Part shown: one piece after another, positions 35,182 through 43,637 of the stretch
Layout of the letters: each line of letters begins with the position of its first letter
Numbering within the stretch: position 1 is the stretch's first letter
NCBI GenBank assembly: GCA_965219925.1
Contig: OZ244795.1
Span: forward strand, 2,852,001 to 2,916,000
From: Bin87 sp965219925
GTDB taxonomy: Bacteria > Chloroflexota > Dehalococcoidia > Lucifugimonadales > UBA3495
DNA: 64,000 nucleotides
Direction: 5' to 3'
Made by a program: the position numbers and the translations under genes
The notes under the pieces: generated by a model
The model's database searches: none
What the model was told of the DNA's origin: nothing
Seen by the model: only the letters and a program-made list of their open reading frames with translations

Positions 35182-36621
35182 ATGCCTGACGATATTGCGT
35201 TCTTGATAGTCGTGTTCGATGGTCTGCAACCAGCCCAGATTACTCCCGGTGTGATGCCCAGCCTTGCTCAATTCGCGTCCTCCGGCACGAGGTTCGATAA
35301 CCACCATCCCGTGTTTCCCACTGTCACGCGGGTGAATGTTGCCAGCCTGGTTACTGGGGTCCTGCCGGGCAGGCACGGTATCGCTGGCAACACCTTCCTT
35401 TGCCGGGATTTCGACCCCTGCCAAGTCATTCCAGCCATGAAGGACACGCTGACCGCCCTGGGGGAGAAAACGGGACGGGTTTTACTAACGCCAAACCTGG
35501 CTGACATCCTCGGCCAACATGGGAAACAGTACGTCGCGATCGGTACGGGTACCAGCGGAAACGCGTTCCTGCACAATCCAAATGCAGCCAACGCGGGCGG
35601 GGCGACCATACACCCCGATTTCACGCTGCCGGTCGGGCTGCACGCGGAATTGGAGAAGCGCTTTGGCGAATGGCCCGAACAGAGCTTGCCCAATTCCGCG
35701 CGATTGGCGCACGCGCGCAAAGTTTTAACCAACTACATCCTCCCGGAGTTGGACCCGTCGGTAGCGCTGATTTGGTCATCGGAACCTGACAAGACCCAAC
35801 ACGAAGATGGGGTCGGGTTGGGACGCGCGCCTGCTGCGCTGGGTGAAGCCGACGCGGAATTCGGTGAACTGCTCGAGTATCTTGAATCCTCCGGGCGCGC
35901 CGAAAATACCAACGTGATCGTATTGTCGGATCATGCCTATTCCACCATCAGCGAAATCGTGCCGGTAGAGGCACAGCTCCGGGACGCCGGTTTTCCCGAC
36001 ATCTCGCAGCCGGGCGGTGTGGCTGTGGCCGGCAATGGCGGGTCAGTGTTGTTTTATGTTCACAACGGCGACTCACGCACGTCGCGGCAATTGACCGGTT
36101 GGCTGGAAACCAAACCGTGGTGCGGCGCGGTGTTTGCATCCCGCCGGATGGGTGAGATCGAAGGCACATTCCCGGCTGCGCTGATCGGCTGCGACGGGCC
36201 GCGATCCCCGGACATCGCAATGTCGTTCCTTTGGAACAGTGAATCGAATGCCGCCGGGTATCCCGGATACGCTCCGTCAACCGGCGGCAAGGTTGGTCAG
36301 GGGCAACACGGCAGTGCCAGCCAACACGAATTGCGCAACGTGGGTTTGGCGCGAGGCCCATCCTTCCGGGTCGCTGCCACGGTGGAAACCCCAACCGGGA
36401 ACGTGGACGTTACGCCGACGATTCTGCATCTGCTGGGCATCGAACACGGTGAAACACCCATGGATGGCCGGATACTGTTCGAGGCGTTGGGCAGTGGCAC
36501 CGGAGAACTCCCGGCGCCAACGACGGAAATTCTGCGCGCGGGAGTGGGCCAATTCCAGCAGGCGATTCAGCTGTCTCGGATAGGAGAAAGCGCGTACATC
36601 GACTGGGCGAATCGGGTTTGA
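35182..36621 (+). CDS. Alkaline-phosphatase-superfamily nucleotide pyrophosphatase/phosphodiesterase
   Basis: A 479-aa protein of the type I phosphodiesterase family. The first metal Asp is in FLIVVFDGLQP near the N-terminus. The nucleophile Thr region is HPVFPTVTRVNVASLVTG; later metal ligands lie in NVIVLSDHAYSTIS and near GKVGQGQHGSAS. No signal peptide is visible, so it is likely cytoplasmic. It begins 14 nt after the nucleoside hydrolase and ends the locus. A GC hairpin at 36683-36698 lies 60 nt after the stop, without a T-run. Confidence 0.87.
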   Translation: MPDDIAFLIVVFDGLQPAQITPGVMPSLAQFASSGTRFDNHHPVFPTVTRVNVASLVTGVLPGRHGIAGNTFLCRDFDPCQVIPAMKDTLTALGEKTGRVLLTPNLADILGQHGKQYVAIGTGTSGNAFLHNPNAANAGGATIHPDFTLPVGLHAELEKRFGEWPEQSLPNSARLAHARKVLTNYILPELDPSVALIWSSEPDKTQHEDGVGLGRAPAALGEADAEFGELLEYLESSGRAENTNVIVLSDHAYSTISEIVPVEAQLRDAGFPDISQPGGVAVAGNGGSVLFYVHNGDSRTSRQLTGWLETKPWCGAVFASRRMGEIEGTFPAALIGCDGPRSPDIAMSFLWNSESNAAGYPGYAPSTGGKVGQGQHGSASQHELRNVGLARGPSFRVAATVETPTGNVDVTPTILHLLGIEHGETPMDGRILFEALGSGTGELPAPTTEILRAGVGQFQQAIQLSRIGESAYIDWANRV

Positions 36622-37011
36622 CGCCTGAGATTGGCGCACATATTCAGCGCCTTCCCGACAACCACAGGCAGAATGAATGATTTGGCGGAGGAGTCCGCCA
36701 TTCTATGATGCTATAGCGTCCCCCGGGGTGTTTGTCAATCGCAAAATTATAGTACATTACGAACGAAACATCGACGTCAACGTCCCTAGAAGGGAGGAAA
36801 TTTCGCTACTCCAGATCGGGAGTCACCGTGTCAGAATCCGGCCAACACGCCGGCGTGTTTCGTAATCGGCCCAGCGGCCCAAATTTTCCGGGTATTTGCT
36901 GATCTCCGGACAACGTCGTTTTCGGAATAGCGTCTTGGGACGGGCACTGCGAATTCTCCAGAAACGCGCCAAATCCGGCCCCCTGAGCGAATTTTTCGCC
37001 GGCCCACGGAC

Positions 37012-37440
37012 TTAACAGCTGCGAGGCGAAGGCACGTCTATTATCCGGTGTTCGGGTGCTCCTGGCGGACTGTGTCCGCGGACCCAGAGGGCTTCCGCCA
37101 TGAGGCGTTGCTTCGCTCGTCGCCGGATCGTCTTGGCGCCGGTGATGTCGCAGTGCCCCGGTCCGCCGGATTCGGGGGTTTCGAAAACGTCCATGCCGGC
37201 TTCCCTGATGCTGGCAACCGTGAGGACGTACAGGTAGTCTCCTGCGCCTTCGTTCATGACTTCGTCCGGGTCGGCGTCGCCTACCAGGCGACATGAGGCG
37301 TATCCGGCTCCCGGTCCCATGTCGAGATGGCTGCTGGGAGGTCTGGGGGTCCCGGTGGAGGGATCATACGTTAATTGTCCGGCGCCTATCCGTCTCATTA
37401 CCAGCCGGTCGTGTCCGGCGGGTCGGTGCTGGCCTGTCAT
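37012..37440 (-). CDS. Unknown cassette gene 'B', copy 1 (142 aa)
   Basis: A 142-aa soluble protein, downstream gene of the cassette 1 pair. The central part reads GDYLYVLTVASIREAGMDVF and then ETPESGGPGHCDITGAK, ending in a basic helix RRRAKQRLMAEALWVRG. By eye the same order (V..I...E.G...V...P......H.....R......L) appears in the 145-aa protein at 40643-41080. No known domain is recognised. It is ATGA-coupled to gene A, so the two proteins are probably made in a fixed ratio and may form a complex. Confidence 0.6.
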   Translation of the reverse strand: MTGQHRPAGHDRLVMRRIGAGQLTYDPSTGTPRPPSSHLDMGPGAGYASCRLVGDADPDEVMNEGAGDYLYVLTVASIREAGMDVFETPESGGPGHCDITGAKTIRRRAKQRLMAEALWVRGHSPPGAPEHRIIDVPSPRSC

Positions 37441-37961
37441 AGGCCGAGTTCTGCAGCTGCGTCGGCCAGCACTTTGGCCCAGCTACGGAGGCGTTCCTCG
37501 TTACCGGAGACGTCGTCCTCGTCGTCCAGGTCTTGTTGTCCCCTCTCGTCACCGTAGCAGTATTGAGCCGGCTGGTCCGGTCGGGTTTCGATCTCCAGGG
37601 TAAGGCTATCCAGGAGCCAGGTTGCCATAGCACCGCCGTCCCAGTTCGGGGTGATGTTCGGCGCCAGGGCGTGTTCGGGCAGGATATCGAGGAGGATTAA
37701 CAACAGTTCCGCTACGGCGGCGGCGTCCAGAGGCTGCGGGTTTTCTGATGTCCAGTCAGGGTCATCCCAGGGGAGGCCACACAGCTCCATGATGGTTCCT
37801 TCGAACCAGTCGCCTGGGATCATTCCGGCCTCCGGTTCGGCGTGGGTTGCGTCGCGAGTAGAGGTGAGTGATCGTGAGATGAAGGCTTTCAGCAGTTTGG
37901 GAAGCCACTGCAAGGTGGTGTACTCGGTTGGTTCTTGGCCCATGGTGGGGTTTGCGACCAT
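37437..37961 (-). CDS. Unknown cassette gene 'A', copy 1 (174 aa)
   Basis: A 174-aa acidic protein, first gene of the cassette 1 pair. Its middle holds NITPNWDGGAMATWLLDSL followed by TLEIETRPDQPAQYCYGDE, a short beta-rich motif (Asp-Gly-Gly, Trp, alternating hydrophobic/Glu, Tyr). The cassette 2 protein at 40260-40679 has a similar stretch (FIGFDLDEGLFVAEW, later ARYDPW). An aggagcaggaat ribosome site precedes the ATG. No enzymatic residues are obvious. Confidence 0.6.
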   Translation of the reverse strand: MVANPTMGQEPTEYTTLQWLPKLLKAFISRSLTSTRDATHAEPEAGMIPGDWFEGTIMELCGLPWDDPDWTSENPQPLDAAAVAELLLILLDILPEHALAPNITPNWDGGAMATWLLDSLTLEIETRPDQPAQYCYGDERGQQDLDDEDDVSGNEERLRSWAKVLADAAAELGL

Positions 37962-38405
37962 ATTCCTGCTCCTGTAGGGGAAAATTACACGGTGTGTTGT
38001 GGGTCGTCAAATTGCCGTGCTTGCGCGGTTGGTGTGGCTGGAGAATGTGGCGCGGCGCGTTATGCCGGAGCGTATCCCTGCCAGTGGGGGAACCTGACTG
38101 GGACGCAACGCCGACCGGCAGCGGACCGGTCTATCCCGCGCGTACGGAGCTTAAACACCGATGGAGAGTGCCCTGGTTGTGTCCTGGGCCACGTTCGTGG
38201 CCTTGGGGTCACCCGAGTTGTCGAGCGGCTGTTCCTTGTCGTTCTGCATGGGTCTCCGTTTGACGGTGCCCACTACGAAAATCCTCGGCTCATCGGAGGA
38301 TCTACGAAACCGTCCCGTCACAGTCAGAGTAGCGAAATTTCCTCCCCTAGAAGGGTAAATCAATGTCGTGTAGTCTCTGAGTAATCATGATAACCAAAGT
38401 GATAA

Positions 38406-39021
38406 CCATATCGCACCCAAAGGAGAAGTGATCGGAGCGGTGTTGCCCAGGCTCGGAGCCCAGCGCCATCACCAACAGCCCTTCCGCATAGTGAAGTTGG
38501 ACGTGCGTTGGACACAGTGCGCAAGAGTCATGCATGGCCTGGAACGAAGTTGGCTTTTGAGTTTTTGAACCCTTACGGCAACAAGGAGCGGGGAGGTTAG
38601 GCACGCCACATGGGATGAAATCGACCCGGACAAGCGGCAATGGATAATACCGCCTGAGCGAATGAAGGCCCGTCGTGAACATCGTGTCCCACTGGCTGAT
38701 GCCGCGTTGGCCGTTTTGGAAAAAGCGGAATCGATACGCGAAGATTCGGGGTTGATATTCCCGTCGCCTAGCGGGAAGGTTTTGACTGACAGCACACTGA
38801 GCAAACTGTTGCGTGAAAACGACGTTGGCGCGGTTCCGCATGGATTTCGAAGCAGTTTCAGAGATTGGGCAGCCGAGAACGGAATTTCGCGCGAGGTCGC
38901 TGAGGCATGTTTGGCTCATACCATCAAGGGAGTTGAGGCTGCCTATTTTCGTTCTGACCTGTATGAATCTAGGCGGGCGACAATGCAGGAATGGGCGAAT
39001 TACGTTACCCGGGACCAGTAG
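38406..39021 (+). pseudogene. Tyrosine recombinase (phage/P4-type integrase), 5'-truncated and frameshifted
   Basis: The C-terminal ~200 residues of an integrase are recognisable. Reading from 38406 gives ALPHSEVGRALDTVRKSH and KLAFEFLN; after a one-base frame change near 38566 it continues LTATRSGEVRHATWDEID (catalytic Arg), then HGFRSSFRDWAAENG (HxxR), LAHTIKGVEAAYFRSDLYES (Tyr) and MQEWANYV. The N-terminal arm-binding domain is missing, and cassette 1 ends 50-60 nt upstream. It is likely the relic of an older island integrated here. Confidence 0.8.
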
Positions 39022-39087
39022 ACGCCAATTTGGTGGCGTTATTGACGGTCCGGCAGCAATCGTCGCCAACTGTGTCGACACCGGCAC
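39022..39087. other. Short gap between integrase relic and cassette 2
   Basis: No gene. An imperfect hairpin (acgcca/tggcgt around 39024-39041) follows the integrase stop, and the 7-bp word CCGGCAC at 39081-39087 is the left copy of the cassette 2 flanking duplication. Confidence 0.5.
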
Positions 39088-39358
39088 GAGGCGATTTCGC
39101 TACTCAGAGCAGAGCAGCCGAAGCTCAAGCGCTCAGTAAAATAAGGCAACCAAGACAGGACCACGACGGCGGACACTTTCGCCATCCGCAACAGCAGGCG
39201 TAAAATGATGACATCAGCAAGTGTTCGCTAGAGCGTGTGGACAAATTGCTGCCAAAGAACGACAAGGAGCGCAAACCCACAGGACTCACACTGTACGTTG
39301 CGTCGCGCCGATGAACGGCATAGAATCCCGACAAGAAGGCGGCGCGGAGCCGAAAAAC

Positions 39359-39796
39359 ATGATACCGCCATTCCAGCCCAACGGCTATCTGCCGGCGGGA
39401 ATTCACGAAGCAACCTGGCAACAAACGACCCAACGCCTGGGAACCAATCCGCACCGAAGGACACTACTACAAGGCTTGCTCCAAGCTCTGGAAAACCTGA
39501 GACAATCAGGGTGCCGCAAAATCTATCTCGACGGAAGCTTCGCCACCAATAAGGAACTCCCCGGAGATTTCGATGTCGCATGGGAAACCGCTGACGTTGA
39601 TCCTCAACTGCTGAACACAACACTGCTCGACTTCAGCAATCGGCGTCAAGCGCAGAAACTCGCTTTCGGCGGCGAACTGTTCCCCGCCGACTGGGAAGCC
39701 GACGACCAAGGCAGAACCTTCCTGGATTTTTTCCAAACCGACCAGCAAGCCATACCCAAAGGGATAATCGCCATCGACCTGAGGACTCTCCCATGA
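39359..39796 (+). CDS. DUF6932-like nucleotidyltransferase-fold protein (toxin-like)
   Basis: A 145-aa protein beginning MIPPFQPNGYLPAGIHEATW, a start I associate with DUF6932. The core YLDGSFATNKELPGDFDVAW carries the GS...DFD pattern of minimal nucleotidyltransferases (MNT/AbiEii type) at about residues 60-80. Such proteins are often toxins or part of defence modules. The ATG at 39359 was chosen by the family start and a ggag 10 nt upstream; longer starts exist. It overlaps the next gene by 4 nt. Confidence 0.72.
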   Translation: MIPPFQPNGYLPAGIHEATWQQTTQRLGTNPHRRTLLQGLLQALENLRQSGCRKIYLDGSFATNKELPGDFDVAWETADVDPQLLNTTLLDFSNRRQAQKLAFGGELFPADWEADDQGRTFLDFFQTDQQAIPKGIIAIDLRTLP

Positions 39797-40026
39797 TCGA
39801 AAATGAAGAACAATACCGGGTCACCCAGGAGAAAGAGAAGACATTCTCTCAACTGGTCAAGCGTATGGAAAGCGGAGAGGCACACAGTATCCCAGGCGAG
39901 AACCCCACTATACGCCAAGCCAAGATGGACGCTACCCAAAGTATTTTGCAAGAGCTTCGAGAGGAACTCCAAGAATGGGAATCGAGGCCGCGCCCCGACG
40001 CAACCGACGCCCGGCAAACAGCATAA
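39793..40026 (+). CDS. 77-aa partner of the DUF6932-like protein (antitoxin-like)
   Basis: A small charged protein starting MIENEEQYRVTQEKEKTFSQ, followed by an amphipathic helix with TIRQAKMDATQSILQELREE. It resembles short helical proteins encoded beside toxin-like genes ('NE.QY..T' starts) but has no firm family match from memory. The ATGA overlap with the upstream gene indicates coupled translation, as in many toxin-antitoxin pairs. Confidence 0.65.
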   Translation: MIENEEQYRVTQEKEKTFSQLVKRMESGEAHSIPGENPTIRQAKMDATQSILQELREELQEWESRPRPDATDARQTA

Positions 40027-40259
40027 CCACCACCTACTCCGGCACCGATTGAGTCGCCGCCCTCATCAGCTGCCACCGGGCGCACCTCCGGCACTGCGAC
40101 GAGTTCCCACCGGAACAGGGTCCGCGGCCCAAGGCCGGAACGCCGTATCCAAAGCGGCGGCCCATCACATCCAAACTGATGGAAATTCAATGCGAAGTTC
40201 CTGTTTCCGGGTTCGTGCTCAATTTGTCCACAGGCTCTAGGCCGACAGGGAGGCCAGAC

Positions 40260-40679
40260 ATGACGTCAGCAAGTCCGAAGAAGCCACCGGGCACGAACCT
40301 CAGCACCAGATTCCTGAAACCCGAAACCACCGTGGCGGAACGTATAGATCAACTGACACTCGCACACCCCGACGAACAAGACCTGCGGCAGAACAGGGAG
40401 CAACAAGCCAGCTGGCTCAAACGGGAGATGGCAATCCACTGGAACGGTGACCTACCGCAACCGTTCATCGGGTTCGACCTGGACGAAGGGTTATTCGTGG
40501 CAGAATGGCAATCGGACACGGAATGCCACACGCTGACCATCAACGCAGAGAACCGCAAGGCTCGGTACGATCCATGGTCCCCCGACGCGTCAGGGAAGGC
40601 ACTGCCTGAAGAAATCGACCTGAATGAGGAGGAAGGCTGGGCATGCCTGAAGAATGCCCTCACGGGAACACGACCATAA
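40260..40679 (+). CDS. Unknown cassette gene 'A', copy 2 (139 aa)
   Basis: A 139-aa acidic protein, first gene of the cassette 2 pair. A helical N-terminal half (VAERIDQLTLAHPDEQDLRQ) precedes a beta-rich core, PQPFIGFDLDEGLFVAEWQS then LTINAENRKARYDPW, which I align by eye with residues ~105-145 of the protein at 37437-37961. A gggagg ribosome site lies 6 nt before the ATG at 40260, making it preferable to the start at 40179. It overlaps gene B by 37 nt. Confidence 0.62.
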   Translation: MTSASPKKPPGTNLSTRFLKPETTVAERIDQLTLAHPDEQDLRQNREQQASWLKREMAIHWNGDLPQPFIGFDLDEGLFVAEWQSDTECHTLTINAENRKARYDPWSPDASGKALPEEIDLNEEEGWACLKNALTGTRP

Positions 40680-41080
40680 CAGGCGGCGGTCCTTACTACC
40701 GCCAAGTTCACCCAAATAATTTCCAGGACGGCCGGGTATTGTCCCCGGCCTTCGTTTTGCAGGACACGGGCTGTCACCTAACGCTCTCGCTGAACGACGG
40801 GGCACGAACCACAGCCGAGCGCTGCCACCGAGAATTCACTGAAAAGGGCGTGCGACTGTCGGCAGCCGTGGTCAGCATTTCGACGGACGAGTTGGCTGAA
40901 TCGGGCGCAGAACGGGTGGCGGACTCACCCAACGAACAGACCCACGCCCACGTGGATCCCATGTACGATCAACTACTCAACAGACGGCAGCGTCGTAACG
41001 TGGCGCAGTCCCTGGTCATAGCGGCAAACAGGAAAGTGCCGGCCTACATTCCCGCCACACCGAGCCTCCCGACCCGATAA
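40643..41080 (+). CDS. Unknown cassette gene 'B', copy 2 (145 aa)
   Basis: A 145-aa protein. The N-terminal YYRQVHPNNFQDGRVLSPAF recalls uncharacterised small proteins of the 'RQVHP...DGRV.S.AF' type. The second half, AVVSISTDELAESGAERVAD, then SPNEQTHAHVDPMYDQLL and RRQRRNVAQSLV, parallels the cassette 1 protein at 37012-37440. No catalytic motif is clear, though the conserved His in both copies may matter. It ends 4 nt before the right inverted repeat. Confidence 0.62.
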   Translation: MPEECPHGNTTITGGGPYYRQVHPNNFQDGRVLSPAFVLQDTGCHLTLSLNDGARTTAERCHREFTEKGVRLSAAVVSISTDELAESGAERVADSPNEQTHAHVDPMYDQLLNRRQRRNVAQSLVIAANRKVPAYIPATPSLPTR

Positions 41081-41109
41081 GAGCGAGTAGCGAAATCGCC
41101 TCCCGGCAC

Positions 41110-41609
41110 TTGAGGATGCAGACGCGGGACAGCGGACCCGTATTACCTATAATGGAACCCAACTGACACAAGGAGGATACGGCACCAGCGGAACTCGCAT
41201 AGAGAATAATTGTCATTTGCATTGCCACCGGGAGCCGATGAAGCGGGGGTTGGCGTCAAGTTTTCGGTGGGTTATTGGGCGACGTTTATTTTAACTAACA
41301 GGCACTTGGCGATACAGTTCACTCCTACAGATCGCCGGACGGCGGTCCAAATTATCGAATGCGGGGGAAACTCTGATCAAAACCGTCTGCGGGACGCTGA
41401 GGAGAGCGACATCGTGTTCCAATTACGATCCCACACAGATCCCAATCGGCGGTCAGTAACGCCTGGTAGGGGGAATACGCCTGATGCTGCCTATAGTCGA
41501 ATTGGGATTACTACGGTGTTGCGAAGATCTTGAAAATAGTTGACGGGTGGCACTCAACCACCCGGTAAATTCGTCTATCCGGAGGAGGCTGATCCAGTAT
41601 GAGAGATGA
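41110..41609. other. 500-nt stretch without a supported gene
   Basis: A 107-codon frame from a TTG at 41210 has no ribosome site, no recognisable motif and biased composition, so it is not called. The sequence looks like decayed DNA at the right border of cassette 2. Confidence 0.5.
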
Positions 41610-42399
41610 ATGAACAGCCTGCCTTCCGCTGCCATGTTTTGGCCATTTGCATGGCCGTGCCGGAGGTTCTCCGGCTCGTCGCTGCGGTGTCTGGCGTATG
41701 CGATGCTGGTCGGGTTGATCGCCGCCGTGACTTTGGCCTGCGATTCGGATCCTCCGCTCGCTCGGGAACGGCGAGCGAGAAGACAGTAGCGCCCCACCTG
41801 CAGCGCCAGCCAAAGCCAATGGTTCTTACGGTTCCCGTTCCGGCGGCTTGAACCAGGATGGGTCGGCGGGAGGGGCCTACGTACCGGAGGTGCTTGGAAC
41901 CAGGGTGTTCTCCGCACGGAGTATGGCAGACCTCGAACCCTATTTTTCGGCTCGGGGAGGCCGTTCCCTCACCCCGGACGCCCTGTTCGACGCAGCGGAA
42001 GAGATGTCTTCCGAATTGCCTCAGGATGAGCGGGTGTTTGAGCCGGATACTCCCGTGGTCGTCAGCGTGGTCATGTTCGACTGCCGCCCCACCGTCAATA
42101 TTCGGTTGGAAGGAACGACGCGCCTGATCGATGAGACCGTGCCCGGCGATCCCTTCGTGATGTACGAGCGCCCGTTTTCCATCGTGAGACGACAGGGAAC
42201 TGACGGCTTCACGGTTTCGACTTCCTCAGGTCGGGATTGCATGGACAACCTGAGCGCCGGTGCGCCGGCGCGCGGATGGGAACCGGGACCCTACCGCGTG
42301 GAATACCGGGACGAATCCGGATCCCTTTTGGTAGCGATCCCCTTTGAGGTAGCGGGAGTGACATCATCGAGAGCCAGTACTTTCCGATGGACCACCTGA
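41610..42399 (+). pseudogene. Frameshifted lipoprotein gene
   Basis: The ATG at 41610 opens a 59-aa frame with a basic start, a hydrophobic stretch and lipobox (YAMLVGLIAAVTLACDSDPP, cleavage before Cys), ending at TAG 41787-41789. The next frame, open from about 41731, continues SSAPPAAPAKANGSYGS and then ~180 residues to 42399, including VVVSVVMFDCRPTVNIRLEG and EPGPYRVEYRDESGSLLVAI, an Ig-like beta pattern. One frame change near 41760-41785 would join a signal peptide, Pro/Ala linker and exported domain. It could be a sequencing error or real decay. Confidence 0.6.
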
Positions 42400-42424
42400 T
42401 AGTCAGCCGGAGCTGTGGATTGAT

Positions 42425-42858
42425 GTGAATCTGGAACCCTGGCGGCCGGGCGCTCAAATCGAGGTTAACAGCACTTCGATATCGAGCCGGATGATCTCCT
42501 GGTTGAAATCCATATGGACAATCGCGGGATCCTTTGGGGTGTCAACTTGTACAACCGGAACCGGATCGGCGGCGGCGCAGGGTTTGTACCGATGGATTTC
42601 GACCCGATCCAGTTGCTGCCAGACATACGATGGCATGAAACCCGCCTGACCGGCGTTTCGGCGGCCACCACGAAGGTGATTTCGCTTGTGAACATGACGT
42701 CGCCACGTCTGATCGAAGGCGGCAGCATTCCTTTGATGACCGGGATGTCTATTTTTGCAGTCGGGTCGGCGCCTCCTCAGCAGATGCGGTTCAACCCGCG
42801 GGTGGCCAGACGACTGCAAAGGATCATTTCAAGGAGTCGTTCATGGACTGGTGTGTAA
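42425..42858 (+). pseudogene. Decayed coding sequence of unknown family
   Basis: Two overlapping frames appear to be pieces of one gene: NLEPWRPGAQIEV near 42425, then, in another frame from about 42470, HFDIEPDDLLVEIHMDNRGI and GFVPMDFDPIQLLPDIRWHE. The change occurs around 42468. The product is not recognised. It may belong with the broken lipoprotein just upstream. Confidence 0.4.
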
Positions 42859-43637
42859 CGGGAGAAAATCCTGCCTTTTGCGATTGTCTTGGCGGGCAAG
42901 TGTTTTGGTCAATCTCGACCGCCACATCAGATCTCAGGGAGGTAGCCAAGACCTCGAAAGGCCCCAAGCCGTGTTCGGCGACCTGCGAGCGAACTACGGC
43001 GACAACTTCCGCGCCATGATGTCCATCGTAGAGAGAACACGGCAATGCTGCGGATTTGCTCTGCAGGTCAAAACGCTGAGATCCATCTTGGCAATCGCGT
43101 TCAATCTCACAACGGTCCGGTGGCTTGCATCACTGGAGCTTCGGTGCCGACGCTGAACCCTGACCAGCCGCGAGAGATGGCGGTGGATTGAACCATTTGG
43201 CCGATGCGCCAGCAATTGAACCCTATAATGGGCGTGCGGCAGGGTCCCGGTACTGAGTCAAACCCGGGTATCACGCCAGTGCCATCGAAGGATAAACCCG
43301 GAACTGGGACCGGCCTCCCGGACGCGGTAACCTGGATACAGCGATGGCGGACGGATCTCACGCGGTTGGGCGCGAAGTTCGCCTCAGCTACGGGGACTTC
43401 AGAATCAGACCGGGCGGGCCCGGGTTGTTCGTTCGGAGGACCAGGGTAGATGAGGCTGGCACGACGATCTGTATGGCGAGTGAGCCTGTCACCAACGACG
43501 GACGAGTTTCCCTGGTTACGAATTTACCCAGTCCCGTGAGACGACTTTGGTCGGTATCTTCCCATGGGACGGCAGTGCTCCATACCGGCCGAAATATGTG
43601 ATGGGGTCTCCGGGCGGCAGATAGTACTAGTAATCCA
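42859..43637. other. Decayed accessory DNA
   Basis: About 780 nt with several short, mutually offset frames, for example LSYGDFRIRPGGPGLFVRRT near 43380 and MASEPVTNDGRVSLV near 43470, none with a ribosome site or full domain. This is consistent with an eroded gene between the lipoprotein remnant and the IS630 relic. Confidence 0.4.

Larger units (their letters stand above)
36794..38344. mobile_element. TIR-bounded cassette 1 (no transposase), carrying a two-gene module
   Basis: A 1551-bp segment with perfect 18-bp terminal inverted repeats, GAGGAAATTTCGCTACTC at 36794-36811 and its complement at 38327-38344. It is flanked by 10-bp direct repeats CCCTAGAAGG (36784-36793 and 38345-38354), the mark of transposition into a duplicated target. 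Inside are two overlapping minus-strand genes and no recognisable transposase. The ~200 nt between the left end and the first gene include a 16-bp palindrome at 36844-36859; ~365 nt at the right hold no supported gene. The ends closely match those of cassette 2. Confidence 0.75.
39088..41102. mobile_element. TIR-bounded cassette 2 (no transposase), carrying four genes
   Basis: A 2015-bp segment with perfect 18-bp inverted ends, GAGGCGATTTCGCTACTC at 39088-39105 and its complement at 41085-41102. These differ from the cassette 1 ends at only two positions. CCGGCAC flanks it directly on both sides (39081-39087, 41103-41109). It holds four plus-strand genes: a DUF6932-like gene with a 77-aa partner, and an A/B pair resembling that of cassette 1. 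The last gene stops 4 nt before the right end. The ~250 nt before the first gene hold no supported gene. No transposase is present. Confidence 0.75.

Noticed and set aside
36806..37294. 162-codon frame at the left of cassette 1
   Set aside because: Mostly a shadow of gene B in another frame; no ribosome site, and it runs into the inverted repeat.
38347..39087. 246-codon minus-strand frame over the integrase
   Set aside because: The plus strand carries recognisable integrase catalytic motifs; the minus frame has none.
40728..40760. GC hairpin followed by T-rich sequence resembling a terminator
   Set aside because: It lies inside the coding frame of cassette gene B copy 2, whose reading frame continues well past it.
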